Shown here one piece after another: positions 8,979 to 16,334 of a stretch of DNA of 32,878 bases. The notes below the pieces were generated by a model, which was not told where the DNA came from, did not search any database, and saw only the letters and a list, made by a program, of their open reading frames with translations. Both the position numbers and the translations under genes were made by a program. The stretch comes from Gemmatimonadota bacterium (GTDB lineage Bacteria > Gemmatimonadota > Gemmatimonadetes > Longimicrobiales > Gaopeijiaceae). The stretch spans positions 1-32,878 of the forward strand of contig JADFNK010000025.1 in NCBI GenBank assembly GCA_022563405.1. Reading direction: 5' to 3'. Every line of letters begins with the position of its first letter. The stretch's first letter is position 1.

Positions 8979-9815
8979 TCAGAACAGAGGCTTCCAGCCC
9001 GAGTCTCGTAGTACTAGCGGAGGACTCAGCACCTCGGCCAGGATGATGGCCTCCTGTAGGGAGCTCTTGCTCCCGCGCCTGACCCCCGCAAGCAAACTCC
9101 CCGGGCTTCCCGGTCGTCGGCCTCCGCCAAGCTTTTTCTGCGGCTTGCTCGGCTCCTCACGGGGATGCGGAACAAACTCGTGTGGCCGCTCCGCCGGGAG
9201 GGGCTGGGCCGTCACGGCGATCTCAGCGTGTTTCTCGTGAGCGTGCTCTTCGTGGCTAGCGGCCTGGTCGGGATGTAAGTACCCCGCCTGTAGATCGGCC
9301 GATCGGGTCTCGGTCGGCGAAAGAGCATCCGGCTGATCGTATGACCCGGTGGACTGTTCCACACGCCCTCCGCCTTCCGTTGAGCGAGTGCGCATCCGCG
9401 GAACGTCTTGCTGCGGAGCGGTCCACGCTTCCAACCCGGAATCCGGATCGTCCGTCGAGCTCAGACCGCGGGTCGCGGGCTGTTCCCGCTGCGAGGCCGG
9501 CACCTCCCCACTAGCCAACGCGGTGATCTCCTCCCAGAGATCCACGGGCCCCATCCCTTCTTCAGACCCTTCAGACCCTTCAGACCCTTCAGACCCTTCA
9601 GACGACTCAGTCGCCCAATCCAGATCGTCGGCAGCGCCGGAGGGATGGAGCGGCGACTTGATCCCGCTCAAGGCCCCCGCCTCCCCAAGCTCACTCGGCT
9701 CGGCGGGACGCCCAAGACTTTGCGCTTGTTTGCGCCGCTTCCGGGCGGCTCCGTCCATGATCGAGATAATGACAAAGACGGCGATGACCAGAAATTGGAT
9801 CAGTCCATCACCCAT
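8979..9815 (-). CDS. Single-TM, low-complexity protein of the nfeD-floA locus
   Basis: 278-aa protein with one N-terminal membrane helix (LIQFLVIAVFVIISIMDGAA), a basic stop-transfer patch (RKRRKQ), a long disordered acidic/polar middle and a compact conserved-looking C-terminus (LQEAIILAEVLSPPLVLR). That last motif resembles the end of small uncharacterised membrane proteins in several phyla, where it reads roughly AxxLsEILgpPxxLR; this is recollection, not a search. The start at 9815 has GAGGAAG 8 bases upstream; an in-frame start at 9830 would lack one. The middle contains SEG repeats coded by a 9-bp tandem repeat. It is the third gene after nfeD and floA, 103 bases downstream of floA, so a link to flotillin assemblies is plausible but unproven. 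Confidence 0.7.
   Translation of the reverse strand: MGDGLIQFLVIAVFVIISIMDGAARKRRKQAQSLGRPAEPSELGEAGALSGIKSPLHPSGAADDLDWATESSEGSEGSEGSEGSEEGMGPVDLWEEITALASGEVPASQREQPATRGLSSTDDPDSGLEAWTAPQQDVPRMRTRSTEGGGRVEQSTGSYDQPDALSPTETRSADLQAGYLHPDQAASHEEHAHEKHAEIAVTAQPLPAERPHEFVPHPREEPSKPQKKLGGGRRPGSPGSLLAGVRRGSKSSLQEAIILAEVLSPPLVLRDSGWKPLF
9561..9602 (-). repeat. 9-bp coding minisatellite (SEG repeat)
   Basis: Four exact copies of ttcagaccc (plus strand) at 9561-9596 followed by a partial copy. They are in frame with the low-complexity gene and encode Ser-Glu-Gly repeats, so copy-number change would alter length without a frameshift. Confidence 0.9.
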
Positions 9816-9918
9816 GAGCGTCTTCCTCAATCACACGCGACTCGATCCCAATCACTCTCGCCTCAATCCCCCGGCGTATCTCCAGAGAACGCCCCCCTAT
9901 CCGCATGAGCCCCCGCAC

Positions 9919-10908
9919 TTAGGCCAGCGGCTCCGGATCCGACTCTTCGGGCTTGGCGATGGCCTGCCGCATGGACGTGTCGGATTGGATGTTGTCGTAT
10001 CGGACGTAGTCCATGACACCCATATGACCCTGCCGGAGCGCTTCGGCCAGCGCGAGCGGGACCTGCGCCTCGGCCTTCACCAGCTCGGCCCTCATCTCCT
10101 CGACCTTCGCCCTCATCTCCTGCTCCTCCGCGACGGCCATCGCGCGCCGCTCCTCGGCTCGGGCCTGAGCCACGCGCTTGTCGGCGTCGGCCTGATGCGT
10201 TTGGAGGTCGGCACCGATGTTCTTCCCGACGTCGACGTCGGCGATGTCGATCGAGAGGATCTCGAAGGCGGTACCGGCGTCGAGCCCCTTGGCGAGGACC
10301 GTCTTGGAGATCTGATCCGGGTTCTCGAGAACTTCCTTGTGGGTTTCGGCCGAACCGATGCAGGAGACGATGCCCTCCCCGACCCGAGCCAGAATCGTTT
10401 CCTCGCCGGCCCCACCCACCAGGCGATTGATGTTCGCCCGTACGGTCACACGGGCTTGCGCGATGAGCTGGATGCCGTCCTTCGCCATGGCGGCCACCTT
10501 GGGCGTGTTGATCACCTTCGGGTTCACCGAAACCTGCACCGCCTCGAACACATCGCGGCCCGCCAGGTCGATGGCCGCCGCCTGCTGGAAGCCCATCTCG
10601 ATGTTCGCCTTGTCGGCGCTGATGAGCGCACGAACCACCCGAGCCACCTCGCCTCCCGCAAGGTAATGCGCTTCGAGTTCGTCCACGGTCACCGTGATGC
10701 CCGCCTTGGTCGCCCAGATGAGCGGCCGAACCACCGCCGCTGGAGTCACTTTACGCAGACGCATACCGATCAGGTCCCCCATCCCGACTTTCGCGCCGGC
10801 AGATAGCGCTTCGATATACAAACGTACCGGAACCGCCCACATGACCAGCGAGATCACCGCGATGACCGAGACAACAAAAAACAGTTGGATAATATCGCCT
10901 GTAGGCAT
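9919..10908 (-). CDS. floA: Flotillin-like protein FloA
   Basis: 329-aa bacterial flotillin (former UPF0365/YqfA family) that forms membrane microdomains on the cytoplasmic face. The N-terminus has a hydrophobic hairpin ([19 protein letters not shown]) followed by [25 protein letters not shown], and then the SPFH-like core with [21 protein letters not shown], a strongly conserved stretch of the family. The C-terminal part is a charged Ala/Glu-rich helix (about 240-300) and ends in EPLA. The ATG at 10908 has AAAGGA 8 bases upstream. It follows nfeD in the same orientation with an 80-bp spacer that contains a long hairpin. The nfeD-floA pairing is conserved widely, for example yqeZ-yqfA in Bacillus. 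Confidence 0.95.
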   Translation of the reverse strand: MPTGDIIQLFFVVSVIAVISLVMWAVPVRLYIEALSAGAKVGMGDLIGMRLRKVTPAAVVRPLIWATKAGITVTVDELEAHYLAGGEVARVVRALISADKANIEMGFQQAAAIDLAGRDVFEAVQVSVNPKVINTPKVAAMAKDGIQLIAQARVTVRANINRLVGGAGEETILARVGEGIVSCIGSAETHKEVLENPDQISKTVLAKGLDAGTAFEILSIDIADVDVGKNIGADLQTHQADADKRVAQARAEERRAMAVAEEQEMRAKVEEMRAELVKAEAQVPLALAEALRQGHMGVMDYVRYDNIQSDTSMRQAIAKPEESDPEPLA

Positions 10909-10927
10909 AAAGAGATCCTTTTGCTGA

Positions 10928-10971
10928 GCCGGCTGACCTTACGGAGAGATTCTCCGAAAGATCAGTCCGGC
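10928..10971 (-). promoter_or_regulatory. Long intercistronic hairpin between nfeD and floA
   Basis: A 44-bp imperfect inverted repeat. The left arm gccggctgaccttacggaga and the right arm tctccgaaagatcagtccggc are complementary except for one bulge and two mismatches, with a 3-base loop (gat). It ends 19 bases before the floA start codon. No T-run follows in the minus direction, so it is not a classical terminator. It could be an mRNA processing or stability element, or an attenuator that sets the NfeD:FloA ratio. Confidence 0.7.
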
Positions 10972-10987
10972 AGAGGTTAAACGTCCG

Positions 10988-12475
10988 CTACTTTTCGGAT
11001 GGTTCTTGGCCAGATGGCTCCTGTTCAGATGACTCCTGGACAGCGCTTTCTTCGCCGGAGCCCGTCGATGCGGCTTTTTCTTCGTCGGGGGATGCGGTGG
11101 CAGCCTCATCGGGATCCACTGCACCGGAGTCCTCGACCGTGTCGTGGATCGGTCGCACCACTTGACGATATCCCTCGGCACTCACGACACGAATCGGCGT
11201 TCCTTCCTCGATCCACTCCGACTGGGACACGATATCGACACGTTCGTCACGGAAGATCCCCACACCCGAGGGGCGAAGATCTGTGACGGTGACACCCTCG
11301 ATGCCGACCAGGTCGGTCCTCCGTTCGGCGGACTCGTATCCGATGGCGCGGTCGGTCCGCGTGCCGAGGAATATACCCGACTGGAACAGCCGAGTACTCC
11401 TGGGCAGATGCCGCAGAAGAGCCCACCCCCCGATCAACAAGATCAACAGTGTCGCGCTGAGCACCTGCCCCGCCTGGCCGAAGTCCTGCGCCGTGGGAAG
11501 ACTACCGAGCAGACTCATGTAAATGCCGCCCGCGATGCCGGCGATGCCCAAAATGCCGAAGAGGCCGAAACCGGGGATCAGAAGCACTTCGGCGGCGACG
11601 AACAAGACCCCTGCTCCAATGAGGAGGAGATCCTCCCAGCCGGCCAGGCCGAGAATCAAATGGGAGCCGAAAAACAGGGACAGAGACAGCGCACCGGCAA
11701 GCCCGGCGAGCCCGAAGGTCGCGGTCTTGACTTCGATGATGAGCCCCAGGAACCCGAGCGAGAGCAGGAAGGGAGCCACCACCGGGTTCGAGAAAAATCG
11801 GACCAACCGTTCGGCCCAGTTCACACCGAAGTCGGTGACCTCAGCGCCGCCGACGCCGAGTTCTTCGAGCAAGGTGACGAAGTCCTCCGTCTGGGTGGCA
11901 TAACCGACGCGCACCGCCTCGTCCGTAGTCAACGTGAGGAGCTGCCCAGCGTCCACTACGTCTGGAACAGCCAAAGACTCGTCCACCATCGCCTCCGCGA
12001 TCGCCGGATCGAGCCCCTGGGCCTCGGCGAGTGCGCGCATTTCACTTCGCATCGCGGAGACGATCTTCTCGGAAGCCTTCGTACCCGAGCCATCGACCGG
12101 TGTCACCGCACCGAGGACCGACCCCGGCCTCATGTAGATGCCGAGTGTCGCAAGAGCGATCAAAGCACCCGCCGAAAAAGCACGGCGGTTCACGAAGGCA
12201 TACACGGGCACACTCGAATCGGCAATCGCGTCGGCAATGCGCTCCGCCGAATCGACACGGCCGCCGGGCGTATCGATATCAAGGACGATGACACTTGCTC
12301 CGGCACCCTCAGCCTCACGGATGGCACGCTCGATGAACGGGGCGAGCCCCATTTCCACCACCCCTGTCACGGGAACTCTGAACACCAATGGGGCGTCCTG
12401 CGCTTGGGCACCCGAGGGCCAGCCCACGAGTCCCCCGACCAGTACGGCGGCGGCGGTCAAATAAGTCCCTTGCAT
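10988..12475 (-). CDS. nfeD: NfeD-family membrane-bound serine protease (long form)
   Basis: 495-aa long-form NfeD (NfeD1b). A signal peptide (residues 1-25, cleavage likely after AQA) leads to a ClpP-like protease domain with VIVLDIDTPGGRVDSAE (residues 62-78), the nucleophile Ser101 in FSAGALIALA, and a candidate general-base Lys in GTKASEK (133-137). Several membrane helices follow (about 240-400), then a C-terminal OB-fold NfeD domain with GIEGVTVTDLRPSG and IRVVSAEGYRQVVRP. The tail is acidic and Ser/Glu-rich. Family members cleave hydrophobic substrates such as stomatin-like partners; FloA, encoded next, is the expected partner. The start at 12475 is preferred because AGGAGGGG lies 9 bases upstream and it begins the signal peptide directly. 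Confidence 0.93.
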   Translation of the reverse strand: MQGTYLTAAAVLVGGLVGWPSGAQAQDAPLVFRVPVTGVVEMGLAPFIERAIREAEGAGASVIVLDIDTPGGRVDSAERIADAIADSSVPVYAFVNRRAFSAGALIALATLGIYMRPGSVLGAVTPVDGSGTKASEKIVSAMRSEMRALAEAQGLDPAIAEAMVDESLAVPDVVDAGQLLTLTTDEAVRVGYATQTEDFVTLLEELGVGGAEVTDFGVNWAERLVRFFSNPVVAPFLLSLGFLGLIIEVKTATFGLAGLAGALSLSLFFGSHLILGLAGWEDLLLIGAGVLFVAAEVLLIPGFGLFGILGIAGIAGGIYMSLLGSLPTAQDFGQAGQVLSATLLILLIGGWALLRHLPRSTRLFQSGIFLGTRTDRAIGYESAERRTDLVGIEGVTVTDLRPSGVGIFRDERVDIVSQSEWIEEGTPIRVVSAEGYRQVVRPIHDTVEDSGAVDPDEAATASPDEEKAASTGSGEESAVQESSEQEPSGQEPSEK

Positions 12476-12975
12476 GGCATTCCCCTCCTGGGGTCGCTCA
12501 TCGTGTCGAACGGTCACAAGGTACGACCGAAAGCCGGGTCCACAAAGTAGCCCGGCCTCCTAGCGGATCGCTCCGAGAACTCACGTCCGTGTACCACGGC
12601 TCGATCCAGCATCTAAGAGAGGTACGATTGGGCGTCTCGAAACCTTCTCGCGCCGGCATCTACACCTCTTCGACACGCGTTTTTGCTGTTGGTTGCCCCT
12701 CGGCGATGGTCAAAATATCTTGCTTTTTGAACAATCGTAGGAAACGGTTAAGGTTGGGACGAAGCCCGCCGCCCCCGAGGTGGGCCAGCGCATCACGCCC
12801 TCACGCCCCTGAGGATGCTCGAAGGAATATGGACCGCGTACTCTACGAACGGAAACCTTTCCTCAGATGAACTGGGCTCAAGAATTTTGAGACTCTTCCT
12901 CGACGGAGTCAGCGCCTCCCCTGACGTCCGGGAAGGGGTCGGATGCGCCGGCCAGATCAAAACCGTGGGGCGCGG
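12476..12975. other. 500-bp divergent intergenic region
   Basis: Between the nfeD start (minus) and the dehydrogenase start (plus), so it should hold promoters for both. No gene-like coding stretch was recognised. It contains an AT-richer patch around 12705-12760, with TTGAAC and TAAGGT 16 bases apart as a weak plus-strand promoter candidate. An imperfect palindrome, ctcaagaattttgag, lies near 12877-12891 about 85 bases before the dehydrogenase and might be a regulator site. Neither is strong. Confidence 0.4.
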
Positions 12976-13896
12976 ATGACTGTGCACTTTCAGAGTGTGA
13001 CCGTACTCGGAGCCGGCACCATGGGGCACGGGATTGCACACGCGTGTGCCGTCGCCGGCATCGACACGGTCCTGTACGACGTGGACCTCGGCGCGGTCGA
13101 TACCGGGCTCAAACTGATCCGAAAGGATCTCGATAAGATCGTCTCCACGGGGGAACTCACCGAACAGGAACGCGATGAGGTCCTGAAGCGAATCCAGCGA
13201 AGCTCCGACCTGGCTTTTGCCGTGCAAGGAGCGCAGCTGATCATCGAAGCGGCTCCAGAATCGATGGACATCAAGCGGGGCTTGTTCAGACTCCTGGAGC
13301 AGAGGGTGGGTGAGGACACCATTTTCGCGACGAACACGTCCTCGCTCAGCATCACCGAGTTGTCCGCCGGCATGGACCATCCGGCACGTTTCCTCGGGGT
13401 CCACTTCTTCAATCCGGCCCACGAGATCGACCTCGTGGAGGTCGTGTGGGGAACGAGCACGTCGGACGTGACTCTGGCGCTGGTCGTCGAATTCGTCGAG
13501 GCTCTTGGCAAGCACGCGATCCTGGTGCAGGATTCGCCGGGCTTCACGTTAGGGCGCTTGGGGATCGTTCTGTGCTTGGAAGCCATCCGCATGGTCGAGG
13601 CCGGCGTCACTGGCCCCGAGGAGATCGACAAGGCGATGGGCCTCGTGTACGGTCATCCAGTAGGGCCGCTGAAGCTCGCGGATCTGGCCGGACTGGATGT
13701 CCAGATGGAAACCGCCGCTTATCTTCACGAAGCGTTGGGATCGGAAGTGTTTCGTCCACCCGAACTTCTCGAGCGTATGGTTGCGGAAGGCAAACTCGGC
13801 AAGAAATCCGGACAGGGTTTTTACTCGTGGGATGAGGACGGTCGGTCGGTCGAGGATGGTCAGTCGGATGAGGGTGGTCCGTCGGATGAGTGCTGA
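12976..13896 (+). CDS. 3-hydroxyacyl-CoA (3-hydroxybutyryl-CoA) dehydrogenase family protein
   Basis: 306-aa NAD(P)-dependent dehydrogenase of the HAD/Hbd family, acting in beta-oxidation or butyrate/PHB metabolism. The Rossmann motif GAGTMGHGIA is at 12-21. NTSSLSI (120-126) supplies the active-site Ser, and VHFFNP (His143) with LVEVV (Glu155) supplies the catalytic His-Glu pair. The C-terminal domain has HPVGPLKLADLAGLD and KLGKKSGQGFYSW. The Asn that normally follows PGF (PGFxxNRL) is replaced by Gly194 (PGFTLGRL), so substrate or activity may differ. The start at 12976 fits family length; an ATG at 12943 is possible. An acidic Asp/Gly/Ser tail closes the protein, and its last 11 bases overlap the chorismate mutase gene. 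Confidence 0.88.
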   Translation: MTVHFQSVTVLGAGTMGHGIAHACAVAGIDTVLYDVDLGAVDTGLKLIRKDLDKIVSTGELTEQERDEVLKRIQRSSDLAFAVQGAQLIIEAAPESMDIKRGLFRLLEQRVGEDTIFATNTSSLSITELSAGMDHPARFLGVHFFNPAHEIDLVEVVWGTSTSDVTLALVVEFVEALGKHAILVQDSPGFTLGRLGIVLCLEAIRMVEAGVTGPEEIDKAMGLVYGHPVGPLKLADLAGLDVQMETAAYLHEALGSEVFRPPELLERMVAEGKLGKKSGQGFYSWDEDGRSVEDGQSDEGGPSDEC

Positions 13897-14233
13897 CCCT
13901 CCGCCCGATTCCACTCCTCCGCCCCAGGAACAGCTGGAAGAACTGAGAGAACGTATCATCGCGGTCGACGATGAGATCATTCAGTTGATCGGGGAACGGC
14001 GGGACCTGGTCCTGGAAATCGGTCGCTGCAAGGAAGCGCTCGGCCTTCCGGTCCTCGATCCAGCTCGTGAGGCCCGAGTCGTGCGGCGCGTAGCGGAGCG
14101 ATCGCGGGCGTTGGGTGTGGATGAAGAGCTCACGCGGGACGTGATCTGGCGTATTATCTCTTCCGCTCGCCAAATACAGAACCAGCACACCTCTTCAGAC
14201 CCGCCGCCCAAGCCCACCGAGCCCAAGCCGTAG
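13886..14233 (+). CDS. Chorismate mutase, AroQ class
   Basis: 115-aa all-helical chorismate mutase converting chorismate to prephenate for Phe/Tyr synthesis. Alignment by eye with the E. coli P-protein mutase domain finds the active-site set: Arg21 (LRER), Arg38 (GERRD), Lys49 (GRCK), Asp58, Arg61 and Glu62 (LDPARE). The start at 13886 lies inside the dehydrogenase gene (11-base overlap) with GAGG-GTGG upstream, suggesting translational coupling. It has a Pro-rich N-terminal extension and a Pro-rich tail. It is a stand-alone domain; no prephenate dehydratase or DAHP synthase is fused or adjacent. Pairing with an acyl-CoA enzyme has no obvious metabolic logic. Confidence 0.9.
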   Translation: MSADPPPDSTPPPQEQLEELRERIIAVDDEIIQLIGERRDLVLEIGRCKEALGLPVLDPAREARVVRRVAERSRALGVDEELTRDVIWRIISSARQIQNQHTSSDPPPKPTEPKP

Positions 14234-14240
14234 ACCAGAG

Positions 14241-14293
14241 CCCCAGATCTTTAGTTGGGCCCCAGATCTTTAAGTTGGGCCCCAGATCTTTAA
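14241..14293. repeat. ~20-bp tandem repeat between convergent genes
   Basis: Three consecutive copies of ccccagatctttaagttggg: 14241-14259 (one base shorter), 14260-14279 and a 3'-truncated copy at 14280-14293. The unit contains the palindrome AGATCT, and GGGCCC forms at each copy junction. The stop codon of the lytic transglycosylase (14290-14292 on the minus strand) lies in the third copy. It fills the gap between the convergent mutase and transglycosylase genes, and no ordinary terminator was seen there. Confidence 0.9.
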
Positions 14294-15453
14294 TCGTCCG
14301 CCCCACGACTCCGGCGATCGGGTGCGGCCAGAGCGGCCATCGCTTGATAGCCCAGTCCAACGGGGATCCGCAACGGGTACACGTTACCGGGCGGTGTCAT
14401 GCCGCGGATGAGCTGCGGGTTGAGCTCTCGCAGGCGATCACGGGGTAACCCCATCGTCTCCCCTATGAGGGCCAAGGATGTCGAACCCGGGGCCCAAACC
14501 AGATCGTATACATAAGGATCCGCCAGGGTCACATCCAAGTCGAACTGGTCGGCATAACGCGCCAAGTACGTGGCGGCGAGCAGTTTCGGCACGTACTGGG
14601 CGGTCTCCTCGGGGAGGTGGTCGACGATCTCCCAATAGAGGTCTCCCTCCCCGTCGCTATAGAAATTCCCCTCCCCGGAGTCATCAGACCTCTCGCCCCC
14701 GGCCCACCCAGCCGATTGCCGCGCGAGCGCGAGTGACACCCGGGTCGAACCCGCGTTATACGCGGCGGCGGCCAGATACCAGGAGTTGTACTGCTGGTAG
14801 AGATCACTGAGATACTCCAGAGCGGCGTCTGTGGCCTTGACCGGATCTCGTCGCTCATCCACGTAGCCGTCGATGCGCAATCCATACGCTCTCGCCGTCG
14901 GATCCATGAACTGCCACATGCCGGTCGCCAAAACGTGTGATCGAGCGTTGGTGAGGAACCCGGACTCGATCATGGCGAGGTAAACCAACTCCTCCGGCAT
15001 TCCCCGTGCGCGGAGCTTATTCCGGATCATGTCCGAATAGAGTCCGGCCCTGGAAAGTGTCTCTTCGAACTCCGGTCTGTCCCACGTGGAAAACCGCAGC
15101 ATCCAATGCTCGACACGCTCATTGAGCTCGGTCGGAAGCTGCGCGTCCGCCAACTCGCGCCCCATGTCTGCCAAAGCCGAGGGAACCACGGTCGACGAAA
15201 CGACCTCGCGCCGCGACCATCTCGCCTCGACCTCCCCGGCGAACTGATGCACCCGGGCCCAATCGATCAACAACGCACTCAGGGCCATGCTCAGTACCAC
15301 GAGCTGCAAAACCCGCTCCGAGGATTTCCGCGCCTGCCCACGCTGCGTGTACCATCCGCTCGCGGACAAGCGGCGAGACGACAATACCATCGATCGCCTT
15401 AAAAGTGATGGCCATCGCTTGACCCATAACAACAATTTTCTTGTTTGAAACAT
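14290..15453 (-). CDS. Membrane-anchored lytic murein transglycosylase with LysM
   Basis: 387-aa cell-wall enzyme of the MltD/SLT group that cleaves peptidoglycan glycan strands. The first ~46 residues are basic and presumably cytoplasmic, followed by one membrane helix (about 48-64). The SLT domain spans ~135-300 with the catalytic Glu163 (AMIESGF), GMWQFMDPTARAYGL (178-192) and AAAAYNAGSTRV (228-239). A LysM-like module follows at about 315-367 (PGSTSLALIGETMGL ... LNPQL ... YPLRIPVG). The ATG at 15453 has GAGGAGAGG 7 bases upstream, which supports the long basic N-terminus. An Asp/Glu/Gly-rich insertion at ~253-272 is unusual within the SLT fold. Confidence 0.92.
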   Translation of the reverse strand: MFQTRKLLLWVKRWPSLLRRSMVLSSRRLSASGWYTQRGQARKSSERVLQLVVLSMALSALLIDWARVHQFAGEVEARWSRREVVSSTVVPSALADMGRELADAQLPTELNERVEHWMLRFSTWDRPEFEETLSRAGLYSDMIRNKLRARGMPEELVYLAMIESGFLTNARSHVLATGMWQFMDPTARAYGLRIDGYVDERRDPVKATDAALEYLSDLYQQYNSWYLAAAAYNAGSTRVSLALARQSAGWAGGERSDDSGEGNFYSDGEGDLYWEIVDHLPEETAQYVPKLLAATYLARYADQFDLDVTLADPYVYDLVWAPGSTSLALIGETMGLPRDRLRELNPQLIRGMTPPGNVYPLRIPVGLGYQAMAALAAPDRRSRGADD

Positions 15454-15550
15454 ATCTATGCCTCTCCTCGGCTCGGCACCCTACGTTAGAAGAGTGGAAA
15501 AAGATCCAGGTGAGGTGTCCTCAAAAGGGGACAAAAAGCCAAACATAAAG

Positions 15551-15585
15551 GGCCCGTCCCGCGGCGTGTCGCCGCGGAACGGGCC
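15551..15585 (-). terminator. Rho-independent terminator after rpmA
   Basis: Stem of 7+7 bp with one internal mismatch (ggcccgt-c-ccgcggc paired with gccgcgg-a-acgggcc) and a 5-base loop. On the minus strand it is followed by a T-rich stretch (TTTATGTTTGGCTTTTTG). It lies 22 bases beyond the L27 stop codon. Confidence 0.9.
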
Positions 15586-15606
15586 TTGATGCACATGGGC
15601 TCAGAG

Positions 15607-15861
15607 TCAGGCGGTCGGGTAGACCGAGACGGCCTTTCGGCGTCGATAATTTTCGAATTTCACCACTCCGTCCGAAGTGGCAAAAAGTGTGTCGTCGCCC
15701 CCGCGACCGACATTGAACCCGGCATGGAAGCGGGTGCCCCGCTGCCTTACGATGATGCTACCCGCGCTCACCCACTCCCCCCCGTACCGCTTCACGCCGA
15801 GCCGGTTGGGATTACTGTCCCGCCCGTTTCGGCTCGATCCCACGCCCTTCTTATGTGCCAT
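15607..15861 (-). CDS. rpmA: 50S ribosomal protein L27
   Basis: 84-aa bL27 of the large ribosomal subunit. It starts directly with [20 protein letters not shown], the N-terminus that reaches the peptidyl-transferase centre, and includes [22 protein letters not shown]. There is no cleavable N-terminal extension of the Firmicutes type. GAGGAG lies 7 bases before the ATG. It follows rplU by 38 bases, the usual rplU-rpmA order, with a strong terminator after it. Confidence 0.99.
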   Translation of the reverse strand: MAHKKGVGSSRNGRDSNPNRLGVKRYGGEWVSAGSIIVRQRGTRFHAGFNVGRGGDDTLFATSDGVVKFENYRRRKAVSVYPTA

Positions 15862-15899
15862 CGGATGCTCCTCGGGAGCGTCGTAACGAAATCCGAATG

Positions 15900-16211
15900 T
15901 TAAAGCTTGATTTCAGCGATTCGGATTTCGGTGAATTTCTGACGATGTCCCTGTTTCCTGCGATAACCCTTACGCTTTTTACGCTTGAAGACGATGATCT
16001 TGCGATCCTTGCCATGACGCAGCACCTCGGCTGTTACGGAGGCACCGGCAACCGTGGGCTGGCCCACCGAAACCGCTGATCCGTCGGAAGCGATCAGCAC
16101 TTGGTCGAAAGAGACCGTGGTGCCTTCTTCTGCTTCCAGCGTGGGGACCCGGAGCTTGGAGCCCGGTTCCACCCGAAACTGCTTACCGCCTGTGCGAAAG
16201 ACCGCGTACAT
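15900..16211 (-). CDS. rplU: 50S ribosomal protein L21
   Basis: 103-aa bL21, a 23S rRNA-binding protein of the large subunit. Family hallmarks are the start [17 protein letters not shown], then VLIASDG and [21 protein letters not shown], and the basic [21 protein letters not shown]. Length is standard. GAGGG lies 4 bases before the ATG. The 123 bp upstream, following rng, are AT-richer near 16240-16257 (tatatc on the minus strand) and may hold a promoter or the L21 leader, but I could not define one. Confidence 0.99.
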   Translation of the reverse strand: MYAVFRTGGKQFRVEPGSKLRVPTLEAEEGTTVSFDQVLIASDGSAVSVGQPTVAGASVTAEVLRHGKDRKIIVFKRKKRKGYRRKQGHRQKFTEIRIAEIKL

Positions 16212-16334
16212 AAACCCTCGTCAACTCTACGAATTGATGTGATATAGCCAAAAAACTTGCGGAATGCCGGCGAAGGGTCAACCCCTCAACCGTTCCCCGG
16301 TGGATCAAGGGACCACATACCGCCGGTTCGGCGG

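Noticed and set aside
9561..9602. Short regular repeats resembling a CRISPR array
   Set aside because: The unit is 9 bp with no spacers and is in frame within a protein gene; it is a minisatellite.
9349..10806. Plus-strand open frame of 485 codons opposite the low-complexity gene and floA
   Set aside because: It crosses the floA coding region antisense, has no domain and no Shine-Dalgarno; a codon-bias shadow.
11144..12550. Plus-strand open frame of 468 codons opposite nfeD
   Set aside because: Antisense to a gene with clear ClpP-like and NfeD domains; translation is compositionally odd.
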